Below are positions 8,031 through 16,349 of a stretch of DNA of 26,305 bases, piece after piece. The first letter of the stretch is position 1; every line of letters starts with the position of its first letter. Position numbers and translations under genes: made by a program. Under the pieces are notes generated by a model. The model had not been told where the DNA came from. It searched no databases and saw only the letters and a list, made by a program, of their open reading frames with translations. This stretch comes from a virus. Where the stretch lies: positions 1-26,305 of the IMG/VR virus record IMGVR_UViG_3300033146_001610. One strand, given 5' to 3'.

Positions 8031-8748
8031 GGTGGTTAAAGGATTTGATGGTAGTATATCAAATGATTATGTTATGGCAAATGAAACTGCTACAACATCA
8101 TCATTCTTTGATACATTTGCATTAATAAAACTGGGCATTGCATATGAGATATTAAATAAAAGAAAGGGTTATCATTATGCTGTTATAAATGCAAAAGGCT
8201 ATACAATCAATGCGTATACTACATTTGATACATTAAAGGAGGAATATATAAATAAAAAATCTATCAAACATGCTAAATCAAAGGGTTTTGATATAGAAAA
8301 TGATGGACTTAAATTATGTACATACTCTAAGCAATTTAAAAAGGAAGCATTATTAAGTGGTTTAAGTACGGGTTGTTATTTAGATTATAGGAGAATAAAA
8401 GATACTGATTTATATATGTTAATTAATTATTTGGGAATGAGTGAACAAACACATGTATTATCATTACTTGCATCTAATTTGTTTGCAAAAAAAGTTAAAC
8501 CAAAAGAAATAATTAGATTTATAGAAAATGAGTTACCATCAAATCTTTATATTCGATATGTTAAAAATGGTAAAGATTATAATAAAGATGATTTTAAAAG
8601 AATTAGGAAATACACTCATTTGCAGGATTCTGATTTAGAGGGAATTGCTGATATGATTTTATTAGATGGAGGTGATAAGGCACTTAAAAAATTTATGTCA
8701 AGTTATAATGAAGGTGGAGAAAAAGCTAAATCTAAAAAAAGGAGATAA
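8005..8748 (+). CDS. Protein of unknown function between primase and polymerase
   Basis: A 247-residue basic, soluble protein that I do not recognise. It starts with MVKKQQ after GGAGG at 7994-7998, and its start lies inside the end of the primase gene. It contains no transmembrane segment. A lysine-rich tail closes it. The central part alternates helices with short polar loops, including MLINYLGMSEQTHVLSLLASN (about 132-152; helical in appearance). Sitting between gp61 and gp43 in a tight operon, it most likely acts in replication. The position and size (T4 gp59 is 217 residues) make a helicase loader or single-strand-binding accessory conceivable, but no motif proves either. Confidence 0.8.
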   Translation: MVKKQQSARVVKGFDGSISNDYVMANETATTSSFFDTFALIKLGIAYEILNKRKGYHYAVINAKGYTINAYTTFDTLKEEYINKKSIKHAKSKGFDIENDGLKLCTYSKQFKKEALLSGLSTGCYLDYRRIKDTDLYMLINYLGMSEQTHVLSLLASNLFAKKVKPKEIIRFIENELPSNLYIRYVKNGKDYNKDDFKRIRKYTHLQDSDLEGIADMILLDGGDKALKKFMSSYNEGGEKAKSKKRR

Positions 8749-8751
8749 ATC

Positions 8752-11094
8752 ATGTTTAGTTATGTTAGAGAAATCGAAGATAAAATATATATTAAATATA
8801 GAGACCAAAAGACAAATAAACCAAAAATAAAAAAAACTGATATGCAACCTATTGCATATTTTGAAGGTAATGGAAGGTATAAATCATTTATATCAAATCA
8901 ATCTTTAGATAGAGTTAAATTTAGTAGTATAAAGGAATTTAATGAGGAAGTTAAAAATCATAAAGGTATGATGAATGATTATACTTATGGAATTGTTAAA
9001 CAAGATTATCCAATCTTACAATATCTATATGATAATAAACATGGTGAGGATAAAAGATATGATGATTTAGATATATATTTCTATGATATTGAGGTTGTAT
9101 CTAAATTAAAAGATGAAGCTCTTGATACAAAAAATACAAAAGTTCCATTAACTACATTTACTATGATTGATAGAAAGACTCATAATGCTATTACTTGGTC
9201 GCTTAGATATGAATCTTTAGATGATAGTCAACAGTTTAATATGTTTGAAATGTTTATAGATGAATATAAACAATATAATGAGTATGATGATTTTGCTGAA
9301 GTTAGAGATGAAATACAATCAAACATTAAAAAATTTAAATCAAAGTTAAATACTGATAATAAGCGTACTATAAACAAGATGAAAAAGAAAATATCAGATT
9401 GTAATACTGAGTTAAAATTTCTTGATTTTTGTGAGAATATTGATTTTAGAGAATATGATGATGAAGAGGATATGCTACTTGATATTATATCATATTTTGA
9501 AGATAATAATATTGATATGTTAGGTGGGTTTAATAGTAAGGCGTATGATGACCCTTACACAATAAGAAGAATGTTATCTTTACTTGGTGAAGATGAAACG
9601 CAAAGATTATCTCCTTTTGATAAATTAAAGAAAATTAAAAATAAAGATTTATATGGTAATAAATATGAATCATATGATATTGTTGGTCTTGGTTTATTTG
9701 ATTATTCTATATTATATAGAAATTATACTTTTAATGAAAGAGACTCTTGGACTTTGGATAGTATATGTGCTGATGAATTGGGTGCAAGAAAGAAAACATT
9801 AACGGGTGGTTTTTGGAATTCTTATCATAATGAATATCAGAAGTTTGTTGCGTATAATATTATTGATGTTGACCTTCTTTATCATTTAGATAAAAAGAAA
9901 AACTTTTTAAATACTGCTTTAAATGTTGTTCATATTGCTAATTGTCAATTTAAGGATTTTCAATATTCAACTAAAACATGGGAAAATAAAATATGGTTAC
10001 GGCTAAAAGAAAAAGATTATAATTTTATAACACCAAAAATAACTAAAAATGAAAAGGGGCATATTGAAGGGGCATATAATAAAGAAATAGCTCCTAGAGT
10101 GTATAAGAATGGTACTGCTTACGATTTAAAATCACTATATCCTCATTTAATTATGCAATATAATATTAGCCCTGAAACATATGTTCCTTTAAGTGCTATT
10201 AAAGATGAGAAACTAATAAAAATGTCTAAGTTGGCTTCTAAAACAATACATAGCGGAAACCCAAATCCACATTCTTATGGTGTAGATTTAATTATAGATA
10301 AAGACCCTAGACTTGATTTTGATTATATTAAATCAAAGGGACTTATAATGACTCCTAATGGAGCATTTTTTAGAAGAGGGGTTAAAGGTTTAGGACCGAC
10401 ACTTATGCACGAAACTTATAATGGTCGTAAAACTATACAGAAATCAATGAGGACACATTATAAAGAAGCTAATGAAACCAATGATAAGGTATTAAAAGCT
10501 GAACTATTGAGGATTGCAAATATAGAAAATTTAGACCAACATAATAAAAAGATAGATTTAAATTCATATTATGGAGTTTTCTTACAATCTGGTTTTCCTT
10601 ATTATAATCAAATTATAGGCTCAGCTATTACATCTGCTGGACAATTATCAATTCGATATATAGCAAAATATCTTAATACTTATATAAATGCTATGCTTAA
10701 CTTAAATAAAGATTATATTATTGGTTCATCTACAGATTCAATATATGTATCACTTGATTCTATTGTTAATACTATGTTTAAACCTAAATTTAATACTGAT
10801 GATGTAATAGAAAGTAATAAAGAATTTGTTGATTTTATTGATAATTTTTCTAAAACAAAAATAGAGGCTTATGATGATTTAGCTGATTATGTTTGTGCTT
10901 TTGAAAATAAGATGGCTATGAGTAGAGAGGTTATTTTTAGGCGAGGATTTTGGCAAAATAAGAGGGTATATCTCATTGAAGTTTTATCTGATGAAAATGT
11001 TTATTTTTATAAGAAACCAAAATATAAATTAATGGGGCATGTATCTAAAAAAGCTCAAACCCCTAAGATTATGAAAAATATTATGCAGTATTAA
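8752..11094 (+). CDS. 43: DNA polymerase gp43, N-terminal and palm portion (B family)
   Basis: Replicative polymerase with proofreading exonuclease. Exo I is DIE at 112-114, Exo II AYDDPY at 264-269 and Exo III YNIIDVD with D372. Motif A is YDLKSLYP with D458, and motif B is K600-x3-NSYYG. Motif C, normally GDTDS, reads GSSTDS at 658-663, so Ser660 replaces the first aspartate while D662 remains. A lysine-rich, coiled-coil-like insert (about 190-225) separates Exo I and Exo II. The chain stops at 780, just after the palm KKPKYKLMG segment and STPK-like TPK. The thumb is encoded in another frame immediately downstream. GGAGAT at 8741-8746 supports the start. Confidence 0.93.
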   Translation: MFSYVREIEDKIYIKYRDQKTNKPKIKKTDMQPIAYFEGNGRYKSFISNQSLDRVKFSSIKEFNEEVKNHKGMMNDYTYGIVKQDYPILQYLYDNKHGEDKRYDDLDIYFYDIEVVSKLKDEALDTKNTKVPLTTFTMIDRKTHNAITWSLRYESLDDSQQFNMFEMFIDEYKQYNEYDDFAEVRDEIQSNIKKFKSKLNTDNKRTINKMKKKISDCNTELKFLDFCENIDFREYDDEEDMLLDIISYFEDNNIDMLGGFNSKAYDDPYTIRRMLSLLGEDETQRLSPFDKLKKIKNKDLYGNKYESYDIVGLGLFDYSILYRNYTFNERDSWTLDSICADELGARKKTLTGGFWNSYHNEYQKFVAYNIIDVDLLYHLDKKKNFLNTALNVVHIANCQFKDFQYSTKTWENKIWLRLKEKDYNFITPKITKNEKGHIEGAYNKEIAPRVYKNGTAYDLKSLYPHLIMQYNISPETYVPLSAIKDEKLIKMSKLASKTIHSGNPNPHSYGVDLIIDKDPRLDFDYIKSKGLIMTPNGAFFRRGVKGLGPTLMHETYNGRKTIQKSMRTHYKEANETNDKVLKAELLRIANIENLDQHNKKIDLNSYYGVFLQSGFPYYNQIIGSAITSAGQLSIRYIAKYLNTYINAMLNLNKDYIIGSSTDSIYVSLDSIVNTMFKPKFNTDDVIESNKEFVDFIDNFSKTKIEAYDDLADYVCAFENKMAMSREVIFRRGFWQNKRVYLIEVLSDENVYFYKKPKYKLMGHVSKKAQTPKIMKNIMQY

Positions 11095-11111
11095 AATTAT
11101 ATATTACTGAT

Positions 11112-11564
11112 ATGAAAGGAAGGCAATTATATAAATCTATAATGTTAGAAGCCAAAAAACTAATGCAACTGGATTATATTGATTTAGCAAAAACCCTATC
11201 AGTTAATCATTTAGAAAAATATTATATAGAAAGAAGAGGTGATAGAATAGATACATATTTACAGCAAAATGAGGGTAGAACACCTGCAAATACTAAAGGC
11301 TCTATCATATATAATAATTTAATAAAGAGATTTAACTTACCAGAAAGTGATATGATATTAGAAGGAATGAAAGTTAAAATAATAGATTTAAAACTTCCAA
11401 ACCCATATAATACTGATGTGATATGTAGTATTGGTAAATTACCAAAGGAATTTAAGTTAGATGAATTTGTTGATAAAAAATCTATGATTAAAAAGTTATT
11501 TATTAAACCGTTAGTTGATACAATGGAAGTTATTGGAATCAATTATAAAAGTAGTTGGGGTTAA
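11112..11564 (+). CDS. 43: DNA polymerase gp43, C-terminal (thumb) portion
   Basis: The 150-residue product carries the thumb region of T4-type polymerase: LDYIDLAKTLSVNHLEKYY (about 20-38), GSIIYNNLIKRFNL (63-76), a GMKVKIIDLKLPNPYNTDVIC stretch, and FIKPLVDTMEVIG near the end. It lies one frame back (-1) from the first portion. The ATG at 11112 has no Shine-Dalgarno upstream, and AAGGAAGG occurs only after it. The same frame stays open upstream to 11067, overlapping the first portion. Reading from TPKIMK of the first frame into this frame gives a junction that looks collinear with intact polymerases. The pieces may therefore be joined by frameshifting, be truly split as in some Aeromonas phages, or reflect a one-base error. 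Confidence 0.82.
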   Translation: MKGRQLYKSIMLEAKKLMQLDYIDLAKTLSVNHLEKYYIERRGDRIDTYLQQNEGRTPANTKGSIIYNNLIKRFNLPESDMILEGMKVKIIDLKLPNPYNTDVICSIGKLPKEFKLDEFVDKKSMIKKLFIKPLVDTMEVIGINYKSSWG

Positions 11565-11567
11565 ATT

Positions 11568-11954
11568 ATGAAATTACAAATTTATACAGGTTGGTCAAAT
11601 GAAATGGGTGTTGATGTTATTGGTTATTATAATGAAGAAGATAATCAGCTGATGGATGTTTTTGCTGTAGAAGATGTATTTAATGCTAATGGACAAACAT
11701 TACCAGTTATTTCAATATTAAGAAGTGTTGGATTTACATTTGATAATATCGGTGATAGATTATCATATGTATTAGATGTCGAGGATATAAAATATTTTAG
11801 ACCACTATCAGAATATCATTTATTAACAAATCAGATATTATTAGAAGATTATAAGAAAATGGTAAATATTTCAAATATAGATGAGTATAAGGAACTTATG
11901 ACAAAATCTAACACTGAGGTAAATATAGATGAAAGCAAAGAATTACTTGGATAG
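11568..11954 (+). CDS. Small protein of unknown function
   Basis: A 128-residue acidic protein placed 3 bases after the polymerase thumb reading frame and overlapping the start of gene 52 by 26 bases. GGGGTT at 11557-11562 precedes the ATG. It has no membrane segment or catalytic motif that I can name. The N-terminus (MKLQIYTGWSNEMGVDVIGYY) looks like a beta-rich domain, and the C-terminal third is helical and acidic. The coupling to gene 52 suggests co-expression with the replication genes. No function is offered. Confidence 0.75.
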   Translation: MKLQIYTGWSNEMGVDVIGYYNEEDNQLMDVFAVEDVFNANGQTLPVISILRSVGFTFDNIGDRLSYVLDVEDIKYFRPLSEYHLLTNQILLEDYKKMVNISNIDEYKELMTKSNTEVNIDESKELLG

Positions 11955-13266
11955 TATAACCATAAAGGATTTTATTAATACTTTTTATAAAGACTATGCT
12001 AATTATATTTTAGTTTATAGAGGTATACCAACTTTTGAAGATGGTTTTACTAATGTACAAAGAAAGTTATTTTATACATTAAGCTCATTAAAGAAGAATA
12101 AATATCATGAGATGTTAAATGTTATAGGTAATTTAAAAAGTACTGGTTATTTACATGGAGATGCTTCTGGTTATAAAGCAGGAGCAAATATGATAGCAAG
12201 TTATATTGGTTCATCGAATAATATCAATTTATTCGAGGGTGATGGTAATTATGGAAGCAGGTTTTTTAGGAAACCTGCTTCCATGAGATATGTCAAAGGT
12301 AAGTTTGCTGATATATCAGATGAAATTTTTGTTGATACTGATATAACTGAAAAATCATCTGGTTTCGAAGCTAAAGAACCTTCTTTTTACTTACCTATAA
12401 TTCCTATGTTAATTGTTAATGGTAATATGGGCATAGGGCTTGGTTTTGCTACCAACATTCCACCACATAATCCAATAAACATAATTGACTATATGATTGA
12501 AATATTAGAAAAGGGTGTTAGTGATATTAAAATATATCCATATTATAAAGGGTATAACTCACCAAAAATCAGAAAGATTGGCGATGGTAAATTTAAGATT
12601 AAAGGTAAAGTTAAAAAAATATCAGATAAAAAAATACAAATAACTGATATTCCACCACAGTATGAATATAACACATATGTATCATTATTGGATAAATTAG
12701 TTGATAATAATACATTAACTTCATATGTAGATAATAGCTCGTTTGATAAATTTGATTTTACTGTTAGGTTTAAAGAACCTATAAGTGACGATTATATGAC
12801 TATTTTAGGATTATCAAAAAGTATAAGTTGCAATTATGTATGTATTAAAAATGGCTCAGTTAAAACATATAATGAAGCAGAGGATATAGTCGATGATTTT
12901 ATTGAGTTTAGACAAGAATATTATTCTAAGAGATTTAAGAATGATATTAAAAAATTAAAAAATGATATAAAATTTTTAAGAGCTAAGAAATATTTTATCA
13001 GTGGCATATTAAAGCATCTTAATAATAATTCATCTATAGATAAGAAATCTATTATGAATTTCATTAAAGATGATAATTATAAGGATAAGTTATTAAGATT
13101 ATCAATACTTTCTATATCAAATGAAGATGTAGAACAATTAGTTATTGATATTAATAATCTAAAAGATAAAATTATTAGCATATCAAGTAAAGATGTTGAT
13201 GATACATATGTAGAGGAGCTTAAGGAGCTTAGACGGACACTAACGAACAATTATAATTGGGGGTAA
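11929..13266 (+). CDS. 52: Type II DNA topoisomerase medium subunit gp52 (DNA cleavage)
   Basis: GyrA/ParC-like subunit that cleaves and rejoins DNA. Its 445 residues equal T4 gp52 (442) in length. RKLFYTL follows the YRGIPTFEDGFTNVQRK motif (about 30-46), GYLHGDASGYKAG at 73-85 fits the winged-helix region, and GNYGSR...RY places the active-site tyrosine at Y121. ANMIASYIG and GLGFATNIPPHNP (about 166-178) are further conserved blocks. The C-terminal part ends in paired helices. The start has GAGGT at 11915-11919. A perfect hairpin lies in the codons just before Y121. Gene 39, its partner, is about 5.7 kb upstream. Confidence 0.94.
   Translation: MKAKNYLDSITIKDFINTFYKDYANYILVYRGIPTFEDGFTNVQRKLFYTLSSLKKNKYHEMLNVIGNLKSTGYLHGDASGYKAGANMIASYIGSSNNINLFEGDGNYGSRFFRKPASMRYVKGKFADISDEIFVDTDITEKSSGFEAKEPSFYLPIIPMLIVNGNMGIGLGFATNIPPHNPINIIDYMIEILEKGVSDIKIYPYYKGYNSPKIRKIGDGKFKIKGKVKKISDKKIQITDIPPQYEYNTYVSLLDKLVDNNTLTSYVDNSSFDKFDFTVRFKEPISDDYMTILGLSKSISCNYVCIKNGSVKTYNEAEDIVDDFIEFRQEYYSKRFKNDIKKLKNDIKFLRAKKYFISGILKHLNNNSSIDKKSIMNFIKDDNYKDKLLRLSILSISNEDVEQLVIDINNLKDKIISISSKDVDDTYVEELKELRRTLTNNYNWG
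12251..12284 (+). other. Perfect 14-bp hairpin in gene 52 beside the catalytic codon
   Basis: ATGGAAGCAGGTTT at 12251-12264, loop TTTAGG, and AAACCTGCTTCCAT at 12271-12284 are exact inverse complements. Stem GC content is high for this genome. The hairpin ends 4 bases before the TAT codon for Y121 at 12289-12291. The reading frame passes through unbroken and encoded length fits the family. Confidence 0.85.
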
Positions 13267-13270
13267 TGGT

Positions 13271-13576
13271 ATGATAGCTATTAATTCGATAGTATATATG
13301 AAAGGTACTACTGATGATACTAAAGTTAATTATAACCAACCATATAAAATTATAGGACATTTATATATGGAAAATGATAATTATTATTTGACTAGTTGTA
13401 ATGTTTATAGGGATAGACATAAAGATATGTTTCCTATAATGGCAGTTTATAATGAAAGGTTAATGATTACATTAGAAGAAGCAAAAGAACATTATTTAAC
13501 TAATTATAAATATGCAAGCAATGAAGAATTTAAGGAGCTATTTGAGAATATTGATATGAAAAGATTTGAAAATTAA
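13271..13576 (+). CDS. Small protein of unknown function
   Basis: A 101-residue protein starting 4 bases after gene 52 with GGGGGT at 13259-13264 upstream. The first 50 residues alternate strands and charged turns (INSIVYMKG, YKIIGHLYME, NYYLTSCNVYRD), suggesting a small beta-barrel or SH3-like fold. The remainder is a helical acidic tail. It is not recognised. Its 3' end overlaps the gp4 gene by 11 bases. Confidence 0.7.
   Translation: MIAINSIVYMKGTTDDTKVNYNQPYKIIGHLYMENDNYYLTSCNVYRDRHKDMFPIMAVYNERLMITLEEAKEHYLTNYKYASNEEFKELFENIDMKRFEN
13505..13512 (+). promoter_or_regulatory. Possible late promoter box TATAAATA before gene 4
   Basis: An exact TATAAATA lies 53 bases before the gp4 start, but inside the upstream small gene. 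Such an 8-mer is expected several times by chance in DNA this AT-rich, so position is the only support. Confidence 0.35.
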
Positions 13577-14027
13577 ATATAAGCCAAAAAAAAATTATCA
13601 AGGTTTACAAGAGATAACATTTCGCTCAACTTGGGAATATAAGTCTGCAATAATGTATGATGCAGATAAACGTGTCGAAAGTTGGGGTTTTGAGACAAAA
13701 AGAATCTTATATTATAACCCAGTAAAACATAAAGAAGTAAGGTACTTAATAGATTTTCATTTAGTTATGAAATTATCTAAAGGATTAAGACATATTTTGG
13801 TTGAAGTTAAACCAAAATATTTTATAATACCTCCTCCAAAACGGTTATTAACCAACAACCCACAAAGATACTACAAAGATTTAAAAAACTACTCTATTAA
13901 TTATTCTAAATGGTCAACAGCTTATAAATACGCTTTAGATAATAAAATGCACTTTATGATTCTAACTAAGGTCAATGGTCGTTTTGTATATTTTACTATG
14001 GAGGAACTGAATATTGAAGCTAAATAA
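13566..14027 (+). CDS. 4: Head completion protein gp4 (PD-(D/E)XK-like)
   Basis: Needed in T4 to finish filled heads before tail joining; the family has an endonuclease-like fold. The 153 residues match T4 gp4 (150). Conserved blocks are IKYKPK at the N-terminus, FRSTWEYKSAIMYD at 19-32, RYLIDFHLV (D63) and HILVEVKPK (E80, K82), which form the PD-(D/E)XK core, then KWSTAYKYA and HFMILT. The start is TTG. A TGA lies just upstream in frame (13557-13559), and the homologous N-terminus begins here, so no ATG start is available. Shine-Dalgarno sequence is weak, so translation may depend on coupling to the overlapping upstream gene. Confidence 0.85.
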   Translation: MKIKYKPKKNYQGLQEITFRSTWEYKSAIMYDADKRVESWGFETKRILYYNPVKHKEVRYLIDFHLVMKLSKGLRHILVEVKPKYFIIPPPKRLLTNNPQRYYKDLKNYSINYSKWSTAYKYALDNKMHFMILTKVNGRFVYFTMEELNIEAK

Positions 14028-14784
14028 AATATCAGAAGCTAAGTATAATAAAGATAAATTTGCTGATAAATCATACTTTTCAAAATTATTCTATGCTATG
14101 TCGAATCCAAAACAATCAGCAATGAATAAATCTGGTCAACCAAAAGGACTAAAGCTTCCTAGGAATAAATATTCAATAATTGCAGAGAAATTTCATCGTT
14201 CAGGTGTATCGCAGAATGCACATCTTGCATTTATATATTCTCATGTTTATATTCCAAAACACATAAAAACTTTACCTTTCTATGATATGATGCCTTTATA
14301 TATTCCATTTAAGATACAAAATCATAGATTATGGGTTTTTAATTTGCATTATTTAGATACTCAAGTTAGAAAATCATTTATCGAAGGGTATATTAAACAT
14401 TTGAAAATGAAAGCTAAGCAATATTATGGAATATCATATTTAACAAGTAAAAGAAATAAATCAGAAAAGATATTCGGGAATGATTTTGATATTGATAATA
14501 TAGGTAAGCAAAGATTAAGACAATTTGGATTAAGATATATAGAAGATAAAGTGTTTGGAAGTGATATATTTAAACGATGTATTAGAAGTTATCTACCTCC
14601 TTATATTATATCAAATATATATAGATTAAATTTTACTCCTTTATATAATGATATTAATGCTGTTAATATGGCTATACCTGCACAATTTAAAATTGGCGGA
14701 ACTAGTGTATCAAGTAAATATGTATATGATTATATTAGAAGTGGTAATATGAAACAATTTAAAGATAAAACTCAAAGCATATAA
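14014..14784 (+). CDS. Protein of unknown function in the head-completion region
   Basis: A 256-residue basic protein starting at TTG 14014, supported by GGAGG at 14000-14004 and a 9-base spacer; it overlaps gp4 by 14 bases. The middle has a PLYIPFKI, RLWVFNLHYLD and VRKSFIEGY series. I have the impression of similar 'NLHYLPP..R' stretches in unnamed proteins of T4-like marine phages. In T4 the end-protector gp2 and wedge gp53 lie next to gp4. The length is near gp2 (274) but I cannot show homology. The C-terminal part is rich in aromatic residues. The position before the portal gene suggests a late head role. Confidence 0.78.
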   Translation: MKLNKISEAKYNKDKFADKSYFSKLFYAMSNPKQSAMNKSGQPKGLKLPRNKYSIIAEKFHRSGVSQNAHLAFIYSHVYIPKHIKTLPFYDMMPLYIPFKIQNHRLWVFNLHYLDTQVRKSFIEGYIKHLKMKAKQYYGISYLTSKRNKSEKIFGNDFDIDNIGKQRLRQFGLRYIEDKVFGSDIFKRCIRSYLPPYIISNIYRLNFTPLYNDINAVNMAIPAQFKIGGTSVSSKYVYDYIRSGNMKQFKDKTQSI

Positions 14785-14787
14785 ATA
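14780..14787 (+). promoter_or_regulatory. Late promoter for the portal gene
   Basis: Exact T4-type late box TATAAATA overlapping the stop codon of the preceding gene, 32 bases before the portal ATG. This intergenic position before a structural gene, with a gp55 gene in the same genome, makes it a good candidate. RNA start is expected about a dozen bases downstream, near 14798. Confidence 0.65.
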
Positions 14788-14819
14788 TGATATATAAAAA
14801 TTAATAGGAGATAGATATA

Positions 14820-16349
14820 ATGGTAAAAAGGAGAAAATCAAGAACTATTCGTGCAGGTGAAACTGCAATGAATAGCATTCTTATGGGTGATTTACTTAGT
14901 CACGAGAATGATAGCGAAACTATAATAAATAATAATTCCAATTTTTTCTCTTTCTTTTCTAGTGGTATACAAGAAAAAACATTACATAATGAAAAGGAAT
15001 TAACTCAAAAGTATAGAGAATACTCAGAAATAACAGATATTAGTAATGCGTTAGATATTATTAGTGGAGAGGCTGTTATATATGATGAAAATATTGATGA
15101 GCGAGTATTAAATATTAATATTAAGAAGATACCATATTTTAATGCAAAAACACGTGATTTATTAGAAATGGAAATATTGGAATCATTTGATAAGATATAC
15201 AACACTCTTAATTTTGATGTTGATGGTGAATCTTTATTTAGAAGATGGTATATTGATGCAAAATTATATTTGTGGGTTGATTTTGACGATGAATTAAGTG
15301 AAGGATTAAACTCTATTTACTATCTCGACCCTATAAGATTAAGTAAACATAAGCAAGGTGCTGAAGTATATTATAGATATACACTACAAAAGGATAAGGA
15401 TAGAAAACAATATAAATTCATTGATATTCCTGAAAAACATATTTATTATTTATCAAGTGGTTTGATAGGTAAGAAAGGTCTAACTATGGGGTATTTAAAT
15501 AAAGCTATTAGACCAATGAGTGCTTTAAAGATGATGGAAAATAGTGTTATGATTTCTGTAATGTCAAGGGCTCCAGAAAGATTTAAATTTAAGTTATATA
15601 CTAGCGGAATGGCAACCCCATTAGCAGAACAATATATGAGAAGTTTGGCAAGAAGATATTCTAATAGATTTTATATTGATGGAACTACTGGAGAGATAAG
15701 AGGTGATGTATCACGAATGAGTGTTATTGAAAACTTTTATTTTGGAAGAGATAAACAAGGTGAAGGGCATGACGTTGAAGCAATAAAAGGCACTGACCCT
15801 ATGACTAATATTGGGTTGTTAGAATATTATTGGGATAAGGCTATAAATTCTCTAAATATAGACCCTTCTTTATTGCAGAATAAAAATAGCTTTGGTTTTG
15901 GTGCAGAAAAAGAAGATAATAAAGCATTAAAAGATTTATATAAATTTATTTCTAAATTGAGAAGAAAAAGTATAAAACCACTTTTTATGGATTTGATTAA
16001 AAAGGATTTAATATTAAGAAATATTATTACTCCTGATATGTGGGAATATATGAATAGATATATTCAATTTAAATATAATAATGACAATAAGATGGAAGAG
16101 CTTAAACTAGAGCAGAAACTAACATCTATGTTTGAGAAGTATCCACAAGCAAAACAAATGTATTTAGAAGGATTTATGACAATTGAGGATTTTTATAAAA
16201 TAGTATATGATTTACCAGAGCATAAATTAGATGAGGTTAAATCTATAAGAAAATCTAATTTAGTAAATCTTGCTTCTGAAAAGAAATTAATGGTAGATTT
16301 AAATCTAAAGGATAAAGATGAATTTAACGATATAGGAGAATATGAGTAA
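14820..16349 (+). CDS. 20: Portal vertex protein gp20
   Basis: Dodecameric ring at the head vertex through which DNA is packaged and to which the tail attaches; it also initiates prohead assembly. The 509 residues fit T4 gp20 (524). Recognisable stretches are the early RKYSEI-like and ALDIISGEAVI segment (about 78-88), LNSIYYLDPIRL, the APERFKFKLYTS block (about 250), the RRYSNRFYIDGTTGEIRGD segment, and the long DIEAIKGTDP-type helix region leading to DPSLLQNKNSFGFGAE. TAGGAGAT precedes the ATG. Its stop overlaps the gp21 start by one base (TAATG). Confidence 0.92.
   Translation: MVKRRKSRTIRAGETAMNSILMGDLLSHENDSETIINNNSNFFSFFSSGIQEKTLHNEKELTQKYREYSEITDISNALDIISGEAVIYDENIDERVLNINIKKIPYFNAKTRDLLEMEILESFDKIYNTLNFDVDGESLFRRWYIDAKLYLWVDFDDELSEGLNSIYYLDPIRLSKHKQGAEVYYRYTLQKDKDRKQYKFIDIPEKHIYYLSSGLIGKKGLTMGYLNKAIRPMSALKMMENSVMISVMSRAPERFKFKLYTSGMATPLAEQYMRSLARRYSNRFYIDGTTGEIRGDVSRMSVIENFYFGRDKQGEGHDVEAIKGTDPMTNIGLLEYYWDKAINSLNIDPSLLQNKNSFGFGAEKEDNKALKDLYKFISKLRRKSIKPLFMDLIKKDLILRNIITPDMWEYMNRYIQFKYNNDNKMEELKLEQKLTSMFEKYPQAKQMYLEGFMTIEDFYKIVYDLPEHKLDEVKSIRKSNLVNLASEKKLMVDLNLKDKDEFNDIGEYE

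Noticed and set aside
8247-8254. TATAAATA inside the orphan gene before polymerase, and others at 13923 and 18260
   Set aside because: Within coding sequence and not suitably placed before a late gene start. The 8-mer is expected several times per strand by chance in DNA of this composition.
12251-12284. Gene 60-style translational bypass at the gene 52 hairpin
   Set aside because: The reading frame is continuous through the hairpin and the encoded length between GNYGSR and the RY active site fits the family, so no extra untranslated segment is implied.
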